From Spirodela intermedia (taxonomy: Eukaryota; Streptophyta; Magnoliopsida; Alismatales; Araceae): a stretch of 64,000 nucleotides of DNA. The stretch is from the NCBI GenBank assembly GCA_902729315.2, contig LR746266.1:4350759-4414758 (forward strand). The letters run 5' to 3'. Position 1 is the first letter of the stretch. Every line of letters starts with the position of its first letter. Both the position numbers and the translations under genes were made by a program. Below, piece after piece: positions 38,901 to 53,900 of the stretch. Under the pieces are notes generated by a model. The model had not been told where the DNA came from, ran no database searches, and was given only the letters and a program-made list of their open reading frames with translations.

Positions 38901-41900
38901 ATGTTGATTCGCTTTATTTGGTTTCATTTAGTTAGAGATGTCCAAGTTAGAACACAAGTATCTAACTTCATTTGGTTTCACCCTCCGTCAACTAAGCTGT
39001 CCAAATGATAGCTTCTTCTACAACCGCATGGGCTTGACCAATTGAAAACGAGTGGCAGCAGCCATTTTGTGGTAGAAGGAAGAGGTCGAAGCTAGAGGTG
39101 TGAACAAGAGGAGACTACACTCCCACTCCGATAGAGTGCCACTCTCCTCACCAAGTTTGCCGGGAACCGAAGATGAAGAACCAGGCATGTTTCCATTCAT
39201 TCCTCTCCACCATAAGCAAGGGCCCTTCTCAGGGATGGGAATGCTTCCTTAATGAGAAGATCTAAAAAGATAGGAGAGTTTCTTGACGACAAGGCAAGTA
39301 TACCAGCTCAACTATTCTTCTATAAACTCAGACTATTTCACGCAGGGTACCTTATGTTTGTTCCTCTCTGCTCTCTGAAGATGTGGGCATCGTCTTGCAA
39401 GCTGACTAACGGGAAAGATCCTCGCGACATTATTTCTACCAGCGGAGAATATCATGATTTTTGTGTACAGTTAGCATCTTCTTGAGAAAAATTTTAGAAA
39501 CAAGATTTGGTTCCAACATCCTTGACTCTGGACTCAACCTAACAGCAAGGGACGCTCCGATTCATAAGCATCGTCATTTATTTCACCAATAGTCCCTTGC
39601 CCCTGCGAATTGTCAGCCTTTGAAAAGTTCTTTTCAAAATCACAACAACCAATTGCCCCTGAGCATGTTTAGGTCTAGCGAGATAATGGCAACTACCAAC
39701 CATTATCGTGCATGGTGCGTGAAAACCAACTCAACGTATTTTGAACTGAACAACCAAGGCACATTCGCTTCAATAAAAGGCAATTTTAGACACAATCAAT
39801 TGAATGCTTAACTCAAGAAAATGTCTTTCATAAAACATAGCCCTTTTCAAATATAAAGCAGTGGCATACATTATCCTTTGAAATATGGATCAACCACAAA
39901 AGGATTCTCACAGAAATTTGCAAACTTTGCAATATGTAAACCCCTAACATGAAATGAAGACCATATACATCAAAGAAAGAAACGAAAAAACATGTTAGAG
40001 CAAATATGCTTTAAAAGTCACGTTCAAGAAAATAAGAGATTTTATGATCAGTAAATGCCATATGGGAAGCTAGTAACGTAGGATATCATATCAGCGCTAA
40101 CACCAAACACAATAGAATCTCAGCGGTGATCAGCAGCAATAGAACAAAAATGAAGCTCACCTTGTTCAAATGGGCAACGAGCAGGATCTTCTCCAAAGTA
40201 GAGTGCAAGTGCATCTGCATTCCTACCCTGAAAGCATTAAATAAACTGACATAGTCATTCAAATGTAAGATAATCTTGTCTTCAATAGTCACATAGCAAG
40301 ATAGGTGGCATACTGCTGCGGTATAGAGAGCTTTCAATGATTCAACTTCAGAAACAGCAACACCTATGAACTCCTTGAGAGTCTAAATGAAACAAAAGAT
40401 CAAAAGAAAAATCAGCAAATATATTTCCATGTAAGATAGATCATGAAAATAGAAAATAAAAAGCACCAAGGGCAAAAATTTAAGAAAAGTAAATTAAGAA
40501 AATTCAAGATAACGAAAAAAATGGCATTTAGACACAATATTCAAAAAAATTTGATTCTCTGAAAGTATCAAAGTATTTTTCATGTAAACAGATTTTATAT
40601 CAAAAACTCGAAAGGAAATTATGCATTGCATTGGTCGGCATAATAAAGAATAAAAAAATACTTCCTTCCATACAAAAAAAATATAAATCTGATAACGAAG
40701 CGGTCATCTGACAAGAACAACATTTGAGATGCTATGAATATTTACTTTTAACATTTTAGATATTTTTCGTGTAACGAGAAAATGTCACAGAAGTGCTAAA
40801 TTCAGCCTCATGAAATCATAAATGTGAATTCTGATCTCATTAAGTGAGCCATATACAATGTTATGCACTTTACAAAGGAATTACTGCCCTCGGAAACATT
40901 GGAAGAAGGTAAAAATACATGTAAAGGATGCATGCCAGGCATTTTAAAAGTTTATAATTCCATTTTTTTTATATTCTTCAACTCGAGTAGAAATAAAGTA
41001 TCCAATGTTCTTTTACGCAATTGCCTTTGGATTACTAATGGCCTTCCATGGTTTTCACAAAAGCACTTAACATTATAAGATCAAGGGCTGTCCTACCGAG
41101 ATAGAAGGTGAACGACCCAAACAGTTTTCAGATCTCGAATGGCCTCAAAATTTATTTTCCTAGCATGACTATAGGACTAGAACAAATTTCAGCTATACAA
41201 GGTAAGGGAAGTTCGATTCAAACATAATATATCTAAAAACAGAAAGCATTGCATTAATAAGAGGCTCTAGAAGATAAACAGAAAAAATAGTCAACTTGGA
41301 AATTACGAGCCTGAATAAACTTAACATTCGTTCTAATCATCCAACAGATGTCCAAGTAATTCTAAAATATTTACAACGTTTAACTACAACCAGATACAAT
41401 ATGCTACATATCAACAACCAGTTCTATGCACATCAATAGGATACGATATGGTTGAACAGGATGTTTAGATTTACCCTGCAAAACACTTCCGACACAGGAC
41501 CGTCATTTTCGGATGCTGTCAGCTCAATTTCAACCTTCTCCAACCCCTTGGTTATAGCTTGCATCTCCTCAGCCAGAGGCTTCAGTTGGATCTACACAAG
41601 AAGAAAAATCCAGATAAAAAAAAATTACTACAGGATTTTGCCCAAAAAACAAGCAAATCAAAGGACTAGAACCTTTGATGATGCTTCCAAGCTAGTGAGA
41701 TCCACATGGAAGTCCAGAAGATTGGGTGATCTAGAGGCAAGTACCTGAGCCCAATGAAATAAAAAACTTCAATCAACTACCAGTAGAAACAAAATACAGA
41801 ATCTCATGGAAAACAGAACATATTGGCTAAAAATATCCAACGTAAGTGCAGAAAGAATGCACTGGTACACATGCTGCAAAAAAAAAATTGGCCAACATAT

Positions 41901-44900
41901 CACATTGACACTACATCAAAGTAAAGAACGATGAAATAAAGATAAAACCAAAACATAATTAATGCGCCTTTCTGAAAAATTGCAACTACAAGTATACAAC
42001 GTACTAAAAAAAAAAGTGAATACAAAAAACATATTTAAGGTTAGGATAATCAATCCTCTGTCGAGACTCGAAAATAAATAAAACACATTCAAACTATAAC
42101 TCTGATCTTTGAACGAGCTTCCGATGATCTACAAGACGAGCTAACGTTTGTATCTCCTATATATGAATACCAGAAGAACATGGTGTATGTTAAAGGCAAT
42201 CCCATATTCATGGCTGGATTTGATTTCTTCTTTTGATTTGAAGGTGAGGAAAAACAAATCTGTAAAGTATTAAGCCAGAATATTATAATGACTCAACATA
42301 CTCCACTTAGAGTCACAAACAGTACCCCAAACCTCAAATGGTCCAAGGGCAGATACAAAACCAGCAGAAAAACGGCAATCCATAGAGTGGGATAAAAAAG
42401 ACAACAAGTAAATACACAAAAGCATAATTAAGAGCAAAAATGTATGGCAAGGCACACATCAATGCTGCTCTTCCCAAAACTACTATTATTTTTGTATCTA
42501 ACTTACCAACAGTTCCATCAATGGCCGTTGGAGTCACCTATTAATAATTTCCCACCACAATGCCTCCAGAGCAACGTATGAGGCAACCATTCTTTATTGA
42601 TATTTGGTCATAAGATGTCACCAGGTGACATATTAATAACTTCAAATTTTCTGTTCTAAATATCAAAAGCATGAAAAACAATGCATATAATTAGAGTCCA
42701 AAGAGTCATAGACCATTCGGGGTGTCAAGAGTGGGAACATAGGAAAGAACTCTGCAAACCAGGAGAGAAGAAGATGTAAATGGAAGCAAGCGGACAGGGA
42801 AACATGCATCAGGTGGTCTAAGTTTCACGATGGAAGTCAAAAGACACTTCAATTGTGCTTACGTCCATCTTGTGAAGGAATAGAAATAGCATATAAGCAT
42901 CAATCTAACCTGCTGGACACGATCAGAACATGAAACAATTTTTCTTCTAGCTTATCTCTCACCAGAGTACAGCCTTGTTAGTAAGCAACGGTTTTATCTG
43001 GTTTCTTAGATTTTAGTAGGATTCCCCTGTTGCTCCTTTCTTACAGTTTATTTATCGTTGCTTCCCCCTGTTCACTTAAATAATGCTTCTATTTCAAGTA
43101 ATCCCCTTCCAAAAGAAAGACAAAAGCCACCTGAACAAAACCCGTCTCTTGTCATTTGCAGTCAAAAGAAATGTTTCAAGCATGGACAGAACTGTCCAGG
43201 CCGACCAGAATAAAGTGGAACTCATAATTTACCTTTTTAGTTTCACCAAAAAACCAATTTTTTTATGGTGAAGGGAAGAGGAAAGACTCTTCCGCACACG
43301 ATGACTGGAGATTATACCATATAAAAAAAAACAATGGAGCTGAGGGGAGGAAGCATCTCCCCGTTAGTAACTTTGGAAGTTGTACCATAACGAAAAGGGA
43401 AGACTAACGTCCCTTATTATTGCCAAGAAATTTCTTTTAAACATAAGGAAGCTTCATATAAGAATAACCACTAACTGATATTCAAATGATATTATATATG
43501 AGTGCATACAACTGAAAACATTTCGTCCATTTTGTTCAGCTGGTTTTTAAAACACTGGTTTAAAATAGCTAGAAAGTACCTTCTCTCACTTCGTAGCTTC
43601 TCCAAATAACCTTCATAACCGATATCCTATTTCACCGCACCAAAAGTTTCACTGGTGCCAGAGTTGAAAATCTGTCTTAACGGCCCTGGAAGAGTCCCTG
43701 CCAGTCTTCACTGATAGAAACTGACTTGAATCCTTCACCCAAGAACTCACCAATCAAATCACCCACTGTCTGAGTTTCTACACCACCAATTTCACATTTA
43801 TCTTCACCTGTCTCACCTATCAGGACGTACAAAGGCAAAAGACCAAGAAAACCGATTATGCTGATTATTTTTGAACTATCTCCACTGAACTCTCAGAGTC
43901 GGATTCTCCCAGTCAAAAAAACTCCGTTTAACCAGCATTTCTTCAACCAACCTCTATTGAACCAACCTTTGCCCCACAACCAGAGATCACCACTAGACAA
44001 CCATAACCTCCGATTTAATAGTTAGCTAACCCTCAAGAACTAACTTATATGATCATAACTTCTAAAGGTCAACTGTCAAATCCCAGCTATGACTTCCAGA
44101 AACTCCGCAACTTTCTTTTCTCCTTACCACCACCCTTCTAGAAGAGAGCTACCACCAGACTCAATCCAAAAAAATTGTTGAAATATGAAAAATCGTAAAG
44201 AAATGTACAACAAAGAATAGGATTATCATTTTCATTGTAATGGATTTAGTAAATGCAAAAATATTTCTATGCAGGTAATTCCATTAAAAGGCCCACAGAA
44301 GTGACAAGAAAACGTAGGTATAGCATAATAGAGAAACATGGAAAATGATCGATGAAAACATTGACATCAGGGAGTCAAAGTGAAAGTGTGAAATAAAAAT
44401 CGTCGAAGCTACACTTTGACAGAGGAAGAGAGAGACAAAGAAACTATAGCACATTAAACAGTCAAAAATTCCATTTTAAGCTTTCTTCACAGTTTCTGCG
44501 AAGCCTAAAATGCCCTAAAAGAGAATAATCATATGGTGCAAGGTTTTATACTTCCAATTTAAATAATCCATAGTCCCAGAATGTTCATAAAACGATTTAT
44601 AACTTTCACAAATCAATATGTTTACTAACATAAAAACTAGACTAATTCATTCGGTACCTTGCAAAGGTAATGCATGAGAGTCATTTTGTTGTTAGTAGCA
44701 CGAGTATCTGTCAGCTTCAGAAGGCTGTCCAAGCGGAATCCTATAGCAGCACCTGTACAGATCAGTAATTTCTGGTTAGTGAAAAAACGTATGATTGATC
44801 AGAGCAAACTTATCCAAGACAATCAAGAGTGAGCAACTCGCAAAAAGGTTGACAGTTCAGCATTATTCGTACAACACATTAGAGTGCATCGTGCCATTTC

Positions 44901-47900
44901 CATGGGCACAATCTACTCACAAAATGTTATGAAAGATCATCCTCTCCTCCACGTTCTGTTTTCTGCCTCTTTATCTTTGATAACATAAACCACTCCCCTC
45001 ATTTAATGTTGAAACTGAAGGGATTGGGTAACTTGGGCTTTTATATGCATAATTCCCTCGCTCATGCACACACCTACATACACCCAGGTAACCCTTTTAT
45101 CACTTGGATTTTACCAGACACGATGTAGCAAATCACTGTATATAGACATGTGAAGACAATCACCTGTTGTGTCATGACCGTGTACAAAGCTGTTCCACGC
45201 TATCAGATGTTTTTCTAGGCTGACGCCTACTATTTAATGGGATCATCTCAATCAATCTCAATTCCTAACCACCTTAATATAGAATTTCTGACACCAATAA
45301 AAAGGGACAAAACTGTACAGGTTGGACACGTTTGCAACCCTACAGTTTAAGCAACTGGATAAACAAACTTTAACAAGGAGACTTCAAGCCTATGAAATAA
45401 AAAAAAGGAAGAGAGGAGAGAAAAACATCGCTTTTTTTCTCTATCATTTCTTTTTGGGTTGTTTTACGGTGGGGGGTTGGACTTTAAGAACAAGAACCCC
45501 CATCATTGGTATTCAAAGGTGCATGGAGATAGTTTATCTATATATCCCCAATAGGACAGCAATTAGGAAAATAGGGAATCATACAGTTTACATGGTATAC
45601 CATTTACGCCAGTATACGAAAAATTACACAATTGATTGAGATATTTTTCTGTTCCATCCATCAACCCAATCAAAACGAACAATAAAATGAATAGAATACT
45701 AATATCGTCAAATAACCTATTTTACCTCTTGCCGTTCCCTGGTTCAAAGTGTTCCCAAGAAATAAAATCTTCTTCATTATTTCTTTCAACTTGATAGAAT
45801 TTCGTACCTGGCAAAGCACCATACAAAGAATATGAAGAGATTAGAAAAATACCAAAGCGAGTGGATAAAAAGAGACCCCAAGTAAATAAATACCTCCTCA
45901 CATGCAGAGTTGATTGTATTTAAGCTCTTTGTAAAATCTGATATCTGCATGAAGACATTTTCAGCGAAAAAATCAAATATATGTATACAGTTTATAATGG
46001 CACTGATTCAGATGGATTACCTGGGATCCAAATTGAATCTTGAACGAAAACACCCTTAACTTTGATTCTACGCGTGGGACCTTCATCAACTCCAAGAAGA
46101 ACTGAAATGCAGGGCAAACCATCGTCTCCAGATCACAAATGATTGTCATCCCATAAAATTTACATACTGAATCAACAGGCACTTTAAAAAACACATCCTC
46201 AATTTGCTGAAATTCTCTCGAAGTAAAAAATAGAAGACCAAAACCTTTATTAAGCATAAACATTAGGTACAATTTTCAAATAAATATAAAGAAGATCTAG
46301 GTGGAAGAAAACAAGTGATCTGTCACTTTCTTAGATGAGAAGGTTTTAAGACAGGCACAGTCGGCAACATAAATTATTTTCAGAGATGATCAGTCAAGTA
46401 TGTAGCAGCAGAGTAAAAACATAGAGATAAGGACTGGCTTTGTCAATTAAATAAAAAATAAGGATTTTTTAAGACATTTCATTTGTGTCAAAATAGAAGC
46501 AAGAGAAACAAGATAATGACGCTTGGCATTTCATTATATGATTTGTACAAAACAAGACAAATACGATGTGATTTAGCACTATAAAAGTTGCCATTAAGAT
46601 TTCTCAGATGTAGGCAGGCAGGTTTGAAAGAAGTGACTGAAGAATGTAAAAGAAAAATGTTCGGAGTAATGCACTTTCTTTCATACTCAGGTGAAAATAG
46701 ATCTTAAGGCAGGAAAACGTTGAGCAGAACGTGAGCTGAAATGCCTAAACTTATTAGGTTCTAAATAAGGTCCTCGTTGTCTTTTTAGGGAACGGCATTT
46801 TTTTATTCAAGTGGAAATATCCCAGTATGCTCTGTTTGTTAACGCTGGCCTGTGCTAAGCATATTCTGAGGAAAACATGAATAGCTGCCTGCCAACTGAA
46901 ACCACGAAACTTCTCTTCTGTGCGTCACACTTTTGATATAGACGGTCTTACCAACTGTCAGAAGCTTGGGAAGACCTTATGACTGACGTCAGCTTATTCC
47001 AATTTTCTCATTCTTGGTGAGAATACAATCTTCAAATCATTGTCCGAGTATTCATCAACAATTAATCTATTAATTTCTAGAACAATAAAAGCATTAAATT
47101 CCACTACCACTCCAAATGACAATTGAAATAGATATGTTGTCAAGAAAGCAATTAAATTTTTTAATCTTGGAAACATTGGCATTCAGTGGTAAGTAAAAAA
47201 AAAAAATCCACCGAAAAAAAAAATGATCCATAATAACAGGTTTGCACATAGCTCATACCTGTTCACATTTGCCCAAGATTTCCTTGTCACCATTGTAGCC
47301 CTATTTGGGAAAATGTGTTTGCAAAATCGTCATAGAATTGAAACAAAAGATTAAATTGCCAACAAAGAAAGTAGGAAATGAAAAAAAAAAATTAAATGAC
47401 TAATAATTTAAATGGTTGTTGCTTAGGGATTATGAATAGCTTTGGCAAAATGCACCTTTAGGAGCTCCATCTCCTCTTTTGTGGGGCAGAACTTAATTAA
47501 ATTTTCCACTTGATCGACATCCAATATAGAATCATCCAATGCCAGGGCAGCACCCTGGAGCAGCAGAGAAGCATCAGAAACATAAATGAATATATTTCTA
47601 TGTTTCTAGTCCATAATGGAGCTCTGTAAAGAATTTCTAAGATCAAAATGTCAACCTCAGATAATAGACCACACTGGCATAAATACCTCTTAGTAGTCAA
47701 AATTTTCCTGGAAATTAAAAAAAATCACCATATCATGTGGAACACATGACTTCATTCATAGACAGAAGTTGTGTCAATCCATGCTAGATATATACATTCT
47801 TTTCGGTAAATGTCTGTTTCGGAGTCCCTTAGATGGTCCATGATCCCAAGAGAAAAGTATAGCCATGCCTACATCTCTGATATCATGTGATAGTTATTAG

Positions 47901-50900
47901 AGCAGGTAACTAAGCCTTGTTTCAACTGTTTGATTCATGAAGCCATTTTCTCTTCAGAGTGGATAGTGTCTCATTTGCATTGAGCATTCAAAAGAAAATG
48001 GGACTTGCAAGTACATTGCCATTGCACTTTGAAAACAAACCATAGAAAAAAATTCGTGACTTAAACCAAGATTGTGAAAATCCATGCAATTCCAATTCTC
48101 TCAAAAGCACTTGATAGTTTCTTTGGCCTGGAAATCAGTAACATTTGGTGGGATGTGATAGAGATCATGGAGTACACACCACAAAAATAGCGGTTTTAAC
48201 ATGATTGCGAAGAAAAAGATAGAAGACGGGATGGACAGCAGCTATGTACATCAAAAGAGTATTCAATGTGTGAATATAGGCTGCCTCATCATACGTCGCC
48301 AAATTTAGCACCCATCATACATTTTATATTCAAAAAAAATGATGATTGACATTGTTTTATCAGCATATCGAAAGCTTCCACATTCTATTGCTTAAGACAC
48401 TTGATAAACTCTCGTTAAAGCAATACATTATCAACAAGAGAATGTGCACAATCGCCTTCTTCCCGACCTCACAGACCATAGCCTTCACTCCATTCCTATG
48501 CGTCTTGATACAAAATCTTCTTCCCGATCTTATGAAAATACCAGAGAATTTCCATTCATGCAAACGAGATAGATAGGCCAAAACTTCTGCTCTGGGCCAC
48601 ATTGCACAAGCTGAGAATAGCACTACAGATTCCCATGCCTTGGCCAAGCCACCAGCAGAATTTTCTTTATTTCTGTTTAGTGCCAGAGATTAACTAATTT
48701 CCTTCTGATCTAATATTCTTTCTTGTTTTTAATCCTTTTCCGTTCTTATCTAGTTCCTAATAAAGTTATAAAAGAAAATCAAAGAAATAGACTGTACCAC
48801 GCTCATGATATGCCTGGGACGTAGCTGCATATTTAAGAAGCTGACTAAGACCATCAGACATCACCAGACAGTCTGTCACTAACGCACTAATGAGGTCCCC
48901 TTTCCTGAATGCTGAAGAATCAACAGCAAAAATAACATCGCCAACAAGTCATAGAAGATAGAAATAAACTTATTTCTCTAGATACCTCTCCAGTTAGCAG
49001 AAACCTCTCCAGTTCCATACAGAACTCATTTCCGACAAATTCATCTTGACCTATTTTTTTCGGTTCCTTCCTTATCAACTGGGCTTATAATTTCAAAATC
49101 AATGCTATATCTTTACTTAACCCCTGGGCAGATTTAGTGGAAGCCAATCCTACTGACATGCGCCCCCAAATGTGAATACAGTGGCAGAGTTCTTCCTCAG
49201 TGTCTTGATATCTGAGATCACCAAAGGCTGCATTCATTCAACCCTTATGGTGTAGACGCCCACACATGACAGAGTTTAAGTATCACTATGGTCCTGTAGC
49301 GAAACTAAAACAAAAGGAGTGCATGGTGAGCGTGAGTCACAAGCCACAAGCAAGATGGCAGTATCAGATAATAAGACGGAGATACTACTCAGTAAACCAA
49401 TAAACGTCATCATAATCAGCTAGATGAACTTTCATCCCTGCCCTGATATAGGTCATTTACCATAAAGGGTAAAGCCACGTAGGTTTGGTTTAACTAAAAT
49501 AATGCAAATATTCACGAATAATGATTATTTGGTTTTCAGATAGGGCAGAGGAACCTAAGACAAAGGAGCGGGAGAGTAAGTAACTACAGACAAAAAGATA
49601 CAGATATACAAGAATCTTGATAGGGCAGGCTTACCATCATATCAGTAAATGGCATCTTTACTTTTGTAAGCATAATTTCACAGTTATTGGCTCGCCTGAG
49701 GTCAACCTGCAAGAGATTTACCAATGTCAGCCACTTGGTTTTTCTTTCCTTTTTTTTGGGGGGGGGAGGGGGGCACAAAAATACACTACTTTGATCATGT
49801 CAAACAAAGAAGAAAAAGGAGAATCACATTTTGAAATTTGATGCTAACGCAGTGAGAGCACTATTTTCTTCCATGTCCAGTGATGTAGGGAGAATTTGAT
49901 GCTAATCGGAGTGAGAATTTATTATCTGGATTTTTCAAGCATAGAATCCTGATCATTAATATTCTCTTGATCTTACAAACACAATAATCTCCTTTTAACA
50001 CTGCAGCGAATTCTTTTTCTTACAATGTTCTCTTATTAACAGTTCGGAAGATCAGCTTGAATTTCAAGAGGTATGAACGAGTAAGAAGCACATATATGTA
50101 TAAAAAACCTCAGAGAAAGTTCTACTTCTTGTCAAATCCATTTCTGTTTATAATGGTTCAGATCCTCTTATAGCAAAAAATACTCAAAGGCCGGTTTATG
50201 AAAACATATCCACATAGAGGTGCTGGGCATTGGCATTAAGGAAGAATTTGGTAGGATTGATGCACATAATTACAGTTCGTTGATGTACATCAAGTTTTTC
50301 CATGTTTCCACCCATCATATTTCTGTCATTGAAGCATTATCAATTATCAGCCTTCATTTTCTAGTAGGAAACAAAGCCCCTCACTTTTGATTGTTTTTTA
50401 TGTATATATATATATATGACTTATCACACCCCCCAACTTAAATCATTAATTAAAATTCACAAATTTCAAACATCATATTTCAATGTATGAAATATAATTA
50501 GATATGATGCACCTCTAGACATTTTGGATTCTTATATCAAGTATTTAAGAATGATGTCAAACACTTAAATGTTTAAGCACTCCTTAGAATAACAATCTAG
50601 ACTTCACTTTCTTTTATTCACATTATATATATATCGCTCCTGAGCACCAAAAAAATAAGAAAACAGAGATTGCTAAGGTAAAATCTACGTGAACAATAAT
50701 TCACTATGCACCAAAATTATCACATACCTATCAAAATGGAAAAAGCTATTGAGGATAAGAATTAAGCATAATCGGAGAGATTTTCTGAATCATACCAGGT
50801 GGACTTTCTCAGGTTTCGAACCAACAGACTTGCGACGCCCCCCTGACTTATCGCCAGACATGTCATTCAATTTTGGAACCACAGCAGAGAAAAGGCTTTC

Positions 50901-53900
50901 CAGTTCTGACACGTCAAATTCTGACGCACTAACATAAATAAAGTGAATATTAAAGATTGATGATATAGAAACCTGAAGGGAAAGGAAATCTACCAAATAA
51001 AAGGAAAGTGGCAGAATTATGCAAATTATTAAAGCACATGCAATATTGAAATTCAGAGACAAATGCACATGGTCGACGACCAAGCACTTATTCAAGTGTT
51101 CAGCCACTAATAAAATATATTGCCTCTAAAAAGAGCAAATCGACATGCAAATAATGGATAAACAGCCTGGAGAACCAAGATTTGATACCTTGGAGAGTCA
51201 TCATACTTCTGCAACTCAGCCCACAAGCTTCCCTGAACCGCCCTTGTTACTTTTACCCAATGCAAAGGTTTTAATGTAGATTTGCGAGGAGTAGAAGCAG
51301 GATTTTGGCCGCCTGGCCGTGTTAGACCACGCCCTCTTCCATTTGCATAAGAATTTAAGGGTGCTTGAGAAGCAATGCCACCAGGCGGAGGTGGCGGAGC
51401 GCCTGGAGCCCTTGGTGGTGCTGGGGGACCTGATGCCCGTCCTCCAGGAGGTGGTGGAGGCGGGGGAGCACCTGGAGCCCTGGGTGGTGCCGGGGGGCCT
51501 GATACACGTCTTCCAGGGGGAGGTGGAGGTGGCGGCGCACCCCCGCGTCCTCCAGGAGGTGGTGGAGGCGGCGGAGCACCTGAAGCCTTTGGTGGTGCTG
51601 GGGGACCTGATACATGTCTTCCAGGGGGAGGTGGAGGTGGTGGTGCAGCCCCACGTCCTGCAGGAGGGGGCAAAGGAGGTGGAGCAAACCCCTGTTCTCC
51701 ATAAAGAGGTGATGTTGTTGGCACAGAACTCACCCTTCCTCCAGGAGGAGGTGGTGGAGGAGGTGGAGGTGGAGGCAGTGGAGCTCCCTTGCATGTTCCA
51801 GTAGTTGGAACTTGAGCACCAATCTCTCCTCTGGGAGGTGGTGGCGGAGGAGGTGGAACACCAATCCCTCCTCTAGGGGGTGACGGGGGAGGAGGTGGAA
51901 CACCACTTCCTCTAGGAGGTGGTGGCGGAGGGGGTGGAGCACCAATCCCTCCCCTGGGAGGTGGTGGCGGAGGAGGTGGAGAACCAATCCCTCCCCTGGG
52001 AGGTGGCGGGGGAGGAGGTGGAACACCACTTCCTCCTCTAGGAGGTGGTGGTGGAGGGGGTGGAACACCACTTCCTCCTCCAGGAGGTGGTGGCGGAGGA
52101 GGTGGAGCACCATTTCCTCTGCTAGGGGGTGGGGGTGGTGGTGGCGGAGGTGGAGCACCAATCCCTCTTGGAGGTGGAGGTGGTGGCGGAGGTGGAGCAC
52201 CAATTCCTCTTGGAGGTGGTGGAGGAGGAGGAGGTTGTGGCGGAGGTGGAGCACCAATCCCTCTAGGAGGTGGTGGAGGAGGAGGAGGTTGTGGCGGAGG
52301 TGGACCACCAATCCCTCTAGGAGGTGGTGGTGGAGGAGGTGGAGGTTGTGGCGGAGGTGGACCACCAATCCCTCTAGGAGGTGGTGGTGGAGGAGGTGGA
52401 GGTGGTGGCGGAGGTGGAGCACCAATCCCTCTAGGAGGTGGTGGTGGAGGTGGAGGAGGTGGAGGTGGTGGCGGAGGTGGAGCACCAATCCCTCTAGGAG
52501 GTGGTGGTGGAGGAGGTGGAGGTGGTGGCGGAGGTGGAGCACCAATCCCTCTTGGAGGTGGTGGTGGAGGAGGTGGAGGTTGTGGTGGAGGTGGAGCACC
52601 AATCCCTCTTGGAGGTGGTGGCGGAGGTGGAGCACCAATCCCTCTTGGAGGTGGTGGTGGAGGAGGTGGAGGTTGTGGTGGAGGTGGAGCACCAATCCCT
52701 CTTGGAGGTGGAGCACCAATCCCTCTTGGAGGTGGTGGCGGAGGTGGAGGGAGGTGGTGGTGGAGGAGGTGGAGGTTGTGGTGGAGGTGGAGCACCAATC
52801 CCTCTAGGAGGTGGTGGTGGAGGAGGTGGAGGTGGTGGCGGAGGTGGAGCACCAATCCCTCTTGGAGGTGGTGGTGGAGGAGGTGGAGGTTGTGGTGGAG
52901 GTGGAGCACCAATCCCTCTTGGAGGTGGTGGTGGAGGAGGTGGAGGTTGTGGTGGAGGTGGAGCACCAATCCCTCTAGGAGGTGGTGGAGGTGGTGGCGG
53001 AGGTGGTGGCGGAGATGGAGTGCCAATCCCTCTAGGAGGTGGTGATGGAGGAGGTGGTGGTGGTGGCGGAGGTGGAGCACCAATCCCTCTAGCAGGTGGA
53101 GGTGGAGGTGGAGGTGGAGGCGGAGGAGGTGGTGAAGATGGAGATAGAGGAGATTGAGAGTGAGCATCTCCATGTACTCTAGTAAGAGGTGGTGGAGGTG
53201 GTGGAGGTGGTGGAGATGGGGAACATGGAGATGAAGATGAATACAGAGCAGCCCCATGCACTCTAAAAGGTGGAGGTGGAGGCGGAGGTGGAGGTGGTGG
53301 AGATGGCGATGCAGATAGAGAAGAAGACAGAGCAATCCCAGGTGCCTTAAAAGGAGGTGGTGGAGGTGGTGGAGGTGGAGGAGACAGAGCACCCCCTTGT
53401 GCTTTAAAAGGAGGTAGAGGAGGGGGAGGGGGTGGTGGAGATCGAGATGGGATACAGCCATTCACCCTTAAGGGAGGAAGAGGTGGTGGTGGTGAAGAAG
53501 AAGCTGGAGATGGAGGACCATCGTGTGGTCTAAAAGGAGGTGGAGGTGGAGGAGGTGGCGGATGTTGTAGAGGTGGAGGAGATGGAGACAAAGCAACCCC
53601 ATGTACTACTTTAAAGGGAGGCGGAGGTGGTGGAGGAGGAGGTGGTCGAGATTGAGATGGAGCACAGTTATTGACCCTAGAAGGAGGACACAAAGGTGGA
53701 GGAGGTAGTTGGGTTTGGTAACCAAGCTCAGGAGCGGATAGTGGTGGAAAGGAAGGTGCTTGAAGCCTCGGAGGTGGTACTGGAGGTGGGGGGGGTGGTC
53801 TCCCTCTTGAAGAGAGCATCACTGGAGCAGGTTGTTTCCCCACCATTGGAGGAGGTGGCGTTGGCGGTGGGGTCGGTGTGGAAGGAGCACTAACCTTCAT

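Larger units (their letters stand above)
36083..40160 (-). other. Large last intron of the formin gene
   Basis: About 4.1 kb lie between the exon ending CPFEQ and the last exon (VVATLLNFVRMFKKAHEEN). The intron contains a 228-bp tandem duplication, two degenerate Ty1/copia pol fragments in opposite orientations and AT-rich sequence after about 39800. The frames at 39018-39200 (-) and 39252-39485 (+) were not recognised. Confidence 0.8.

Noticed and set aside
52150-53095. Regularly spaced repeats that could resemble a CRISPR array
   Set aside because: The 'spacers' are themselves repetitive Pro codons, the array lies in a spliced plant exon, and no cas-like gene is present.
51319-53157. Long plus-strand and alternative minus-strand frames rich in Gly/Trp/His across the formin FH1
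   Set aside because: They are other-frame translations of the GGT/CCA-rich coding repeat. The frame leading into the conserved FH2 sequence is the only one with domain support.
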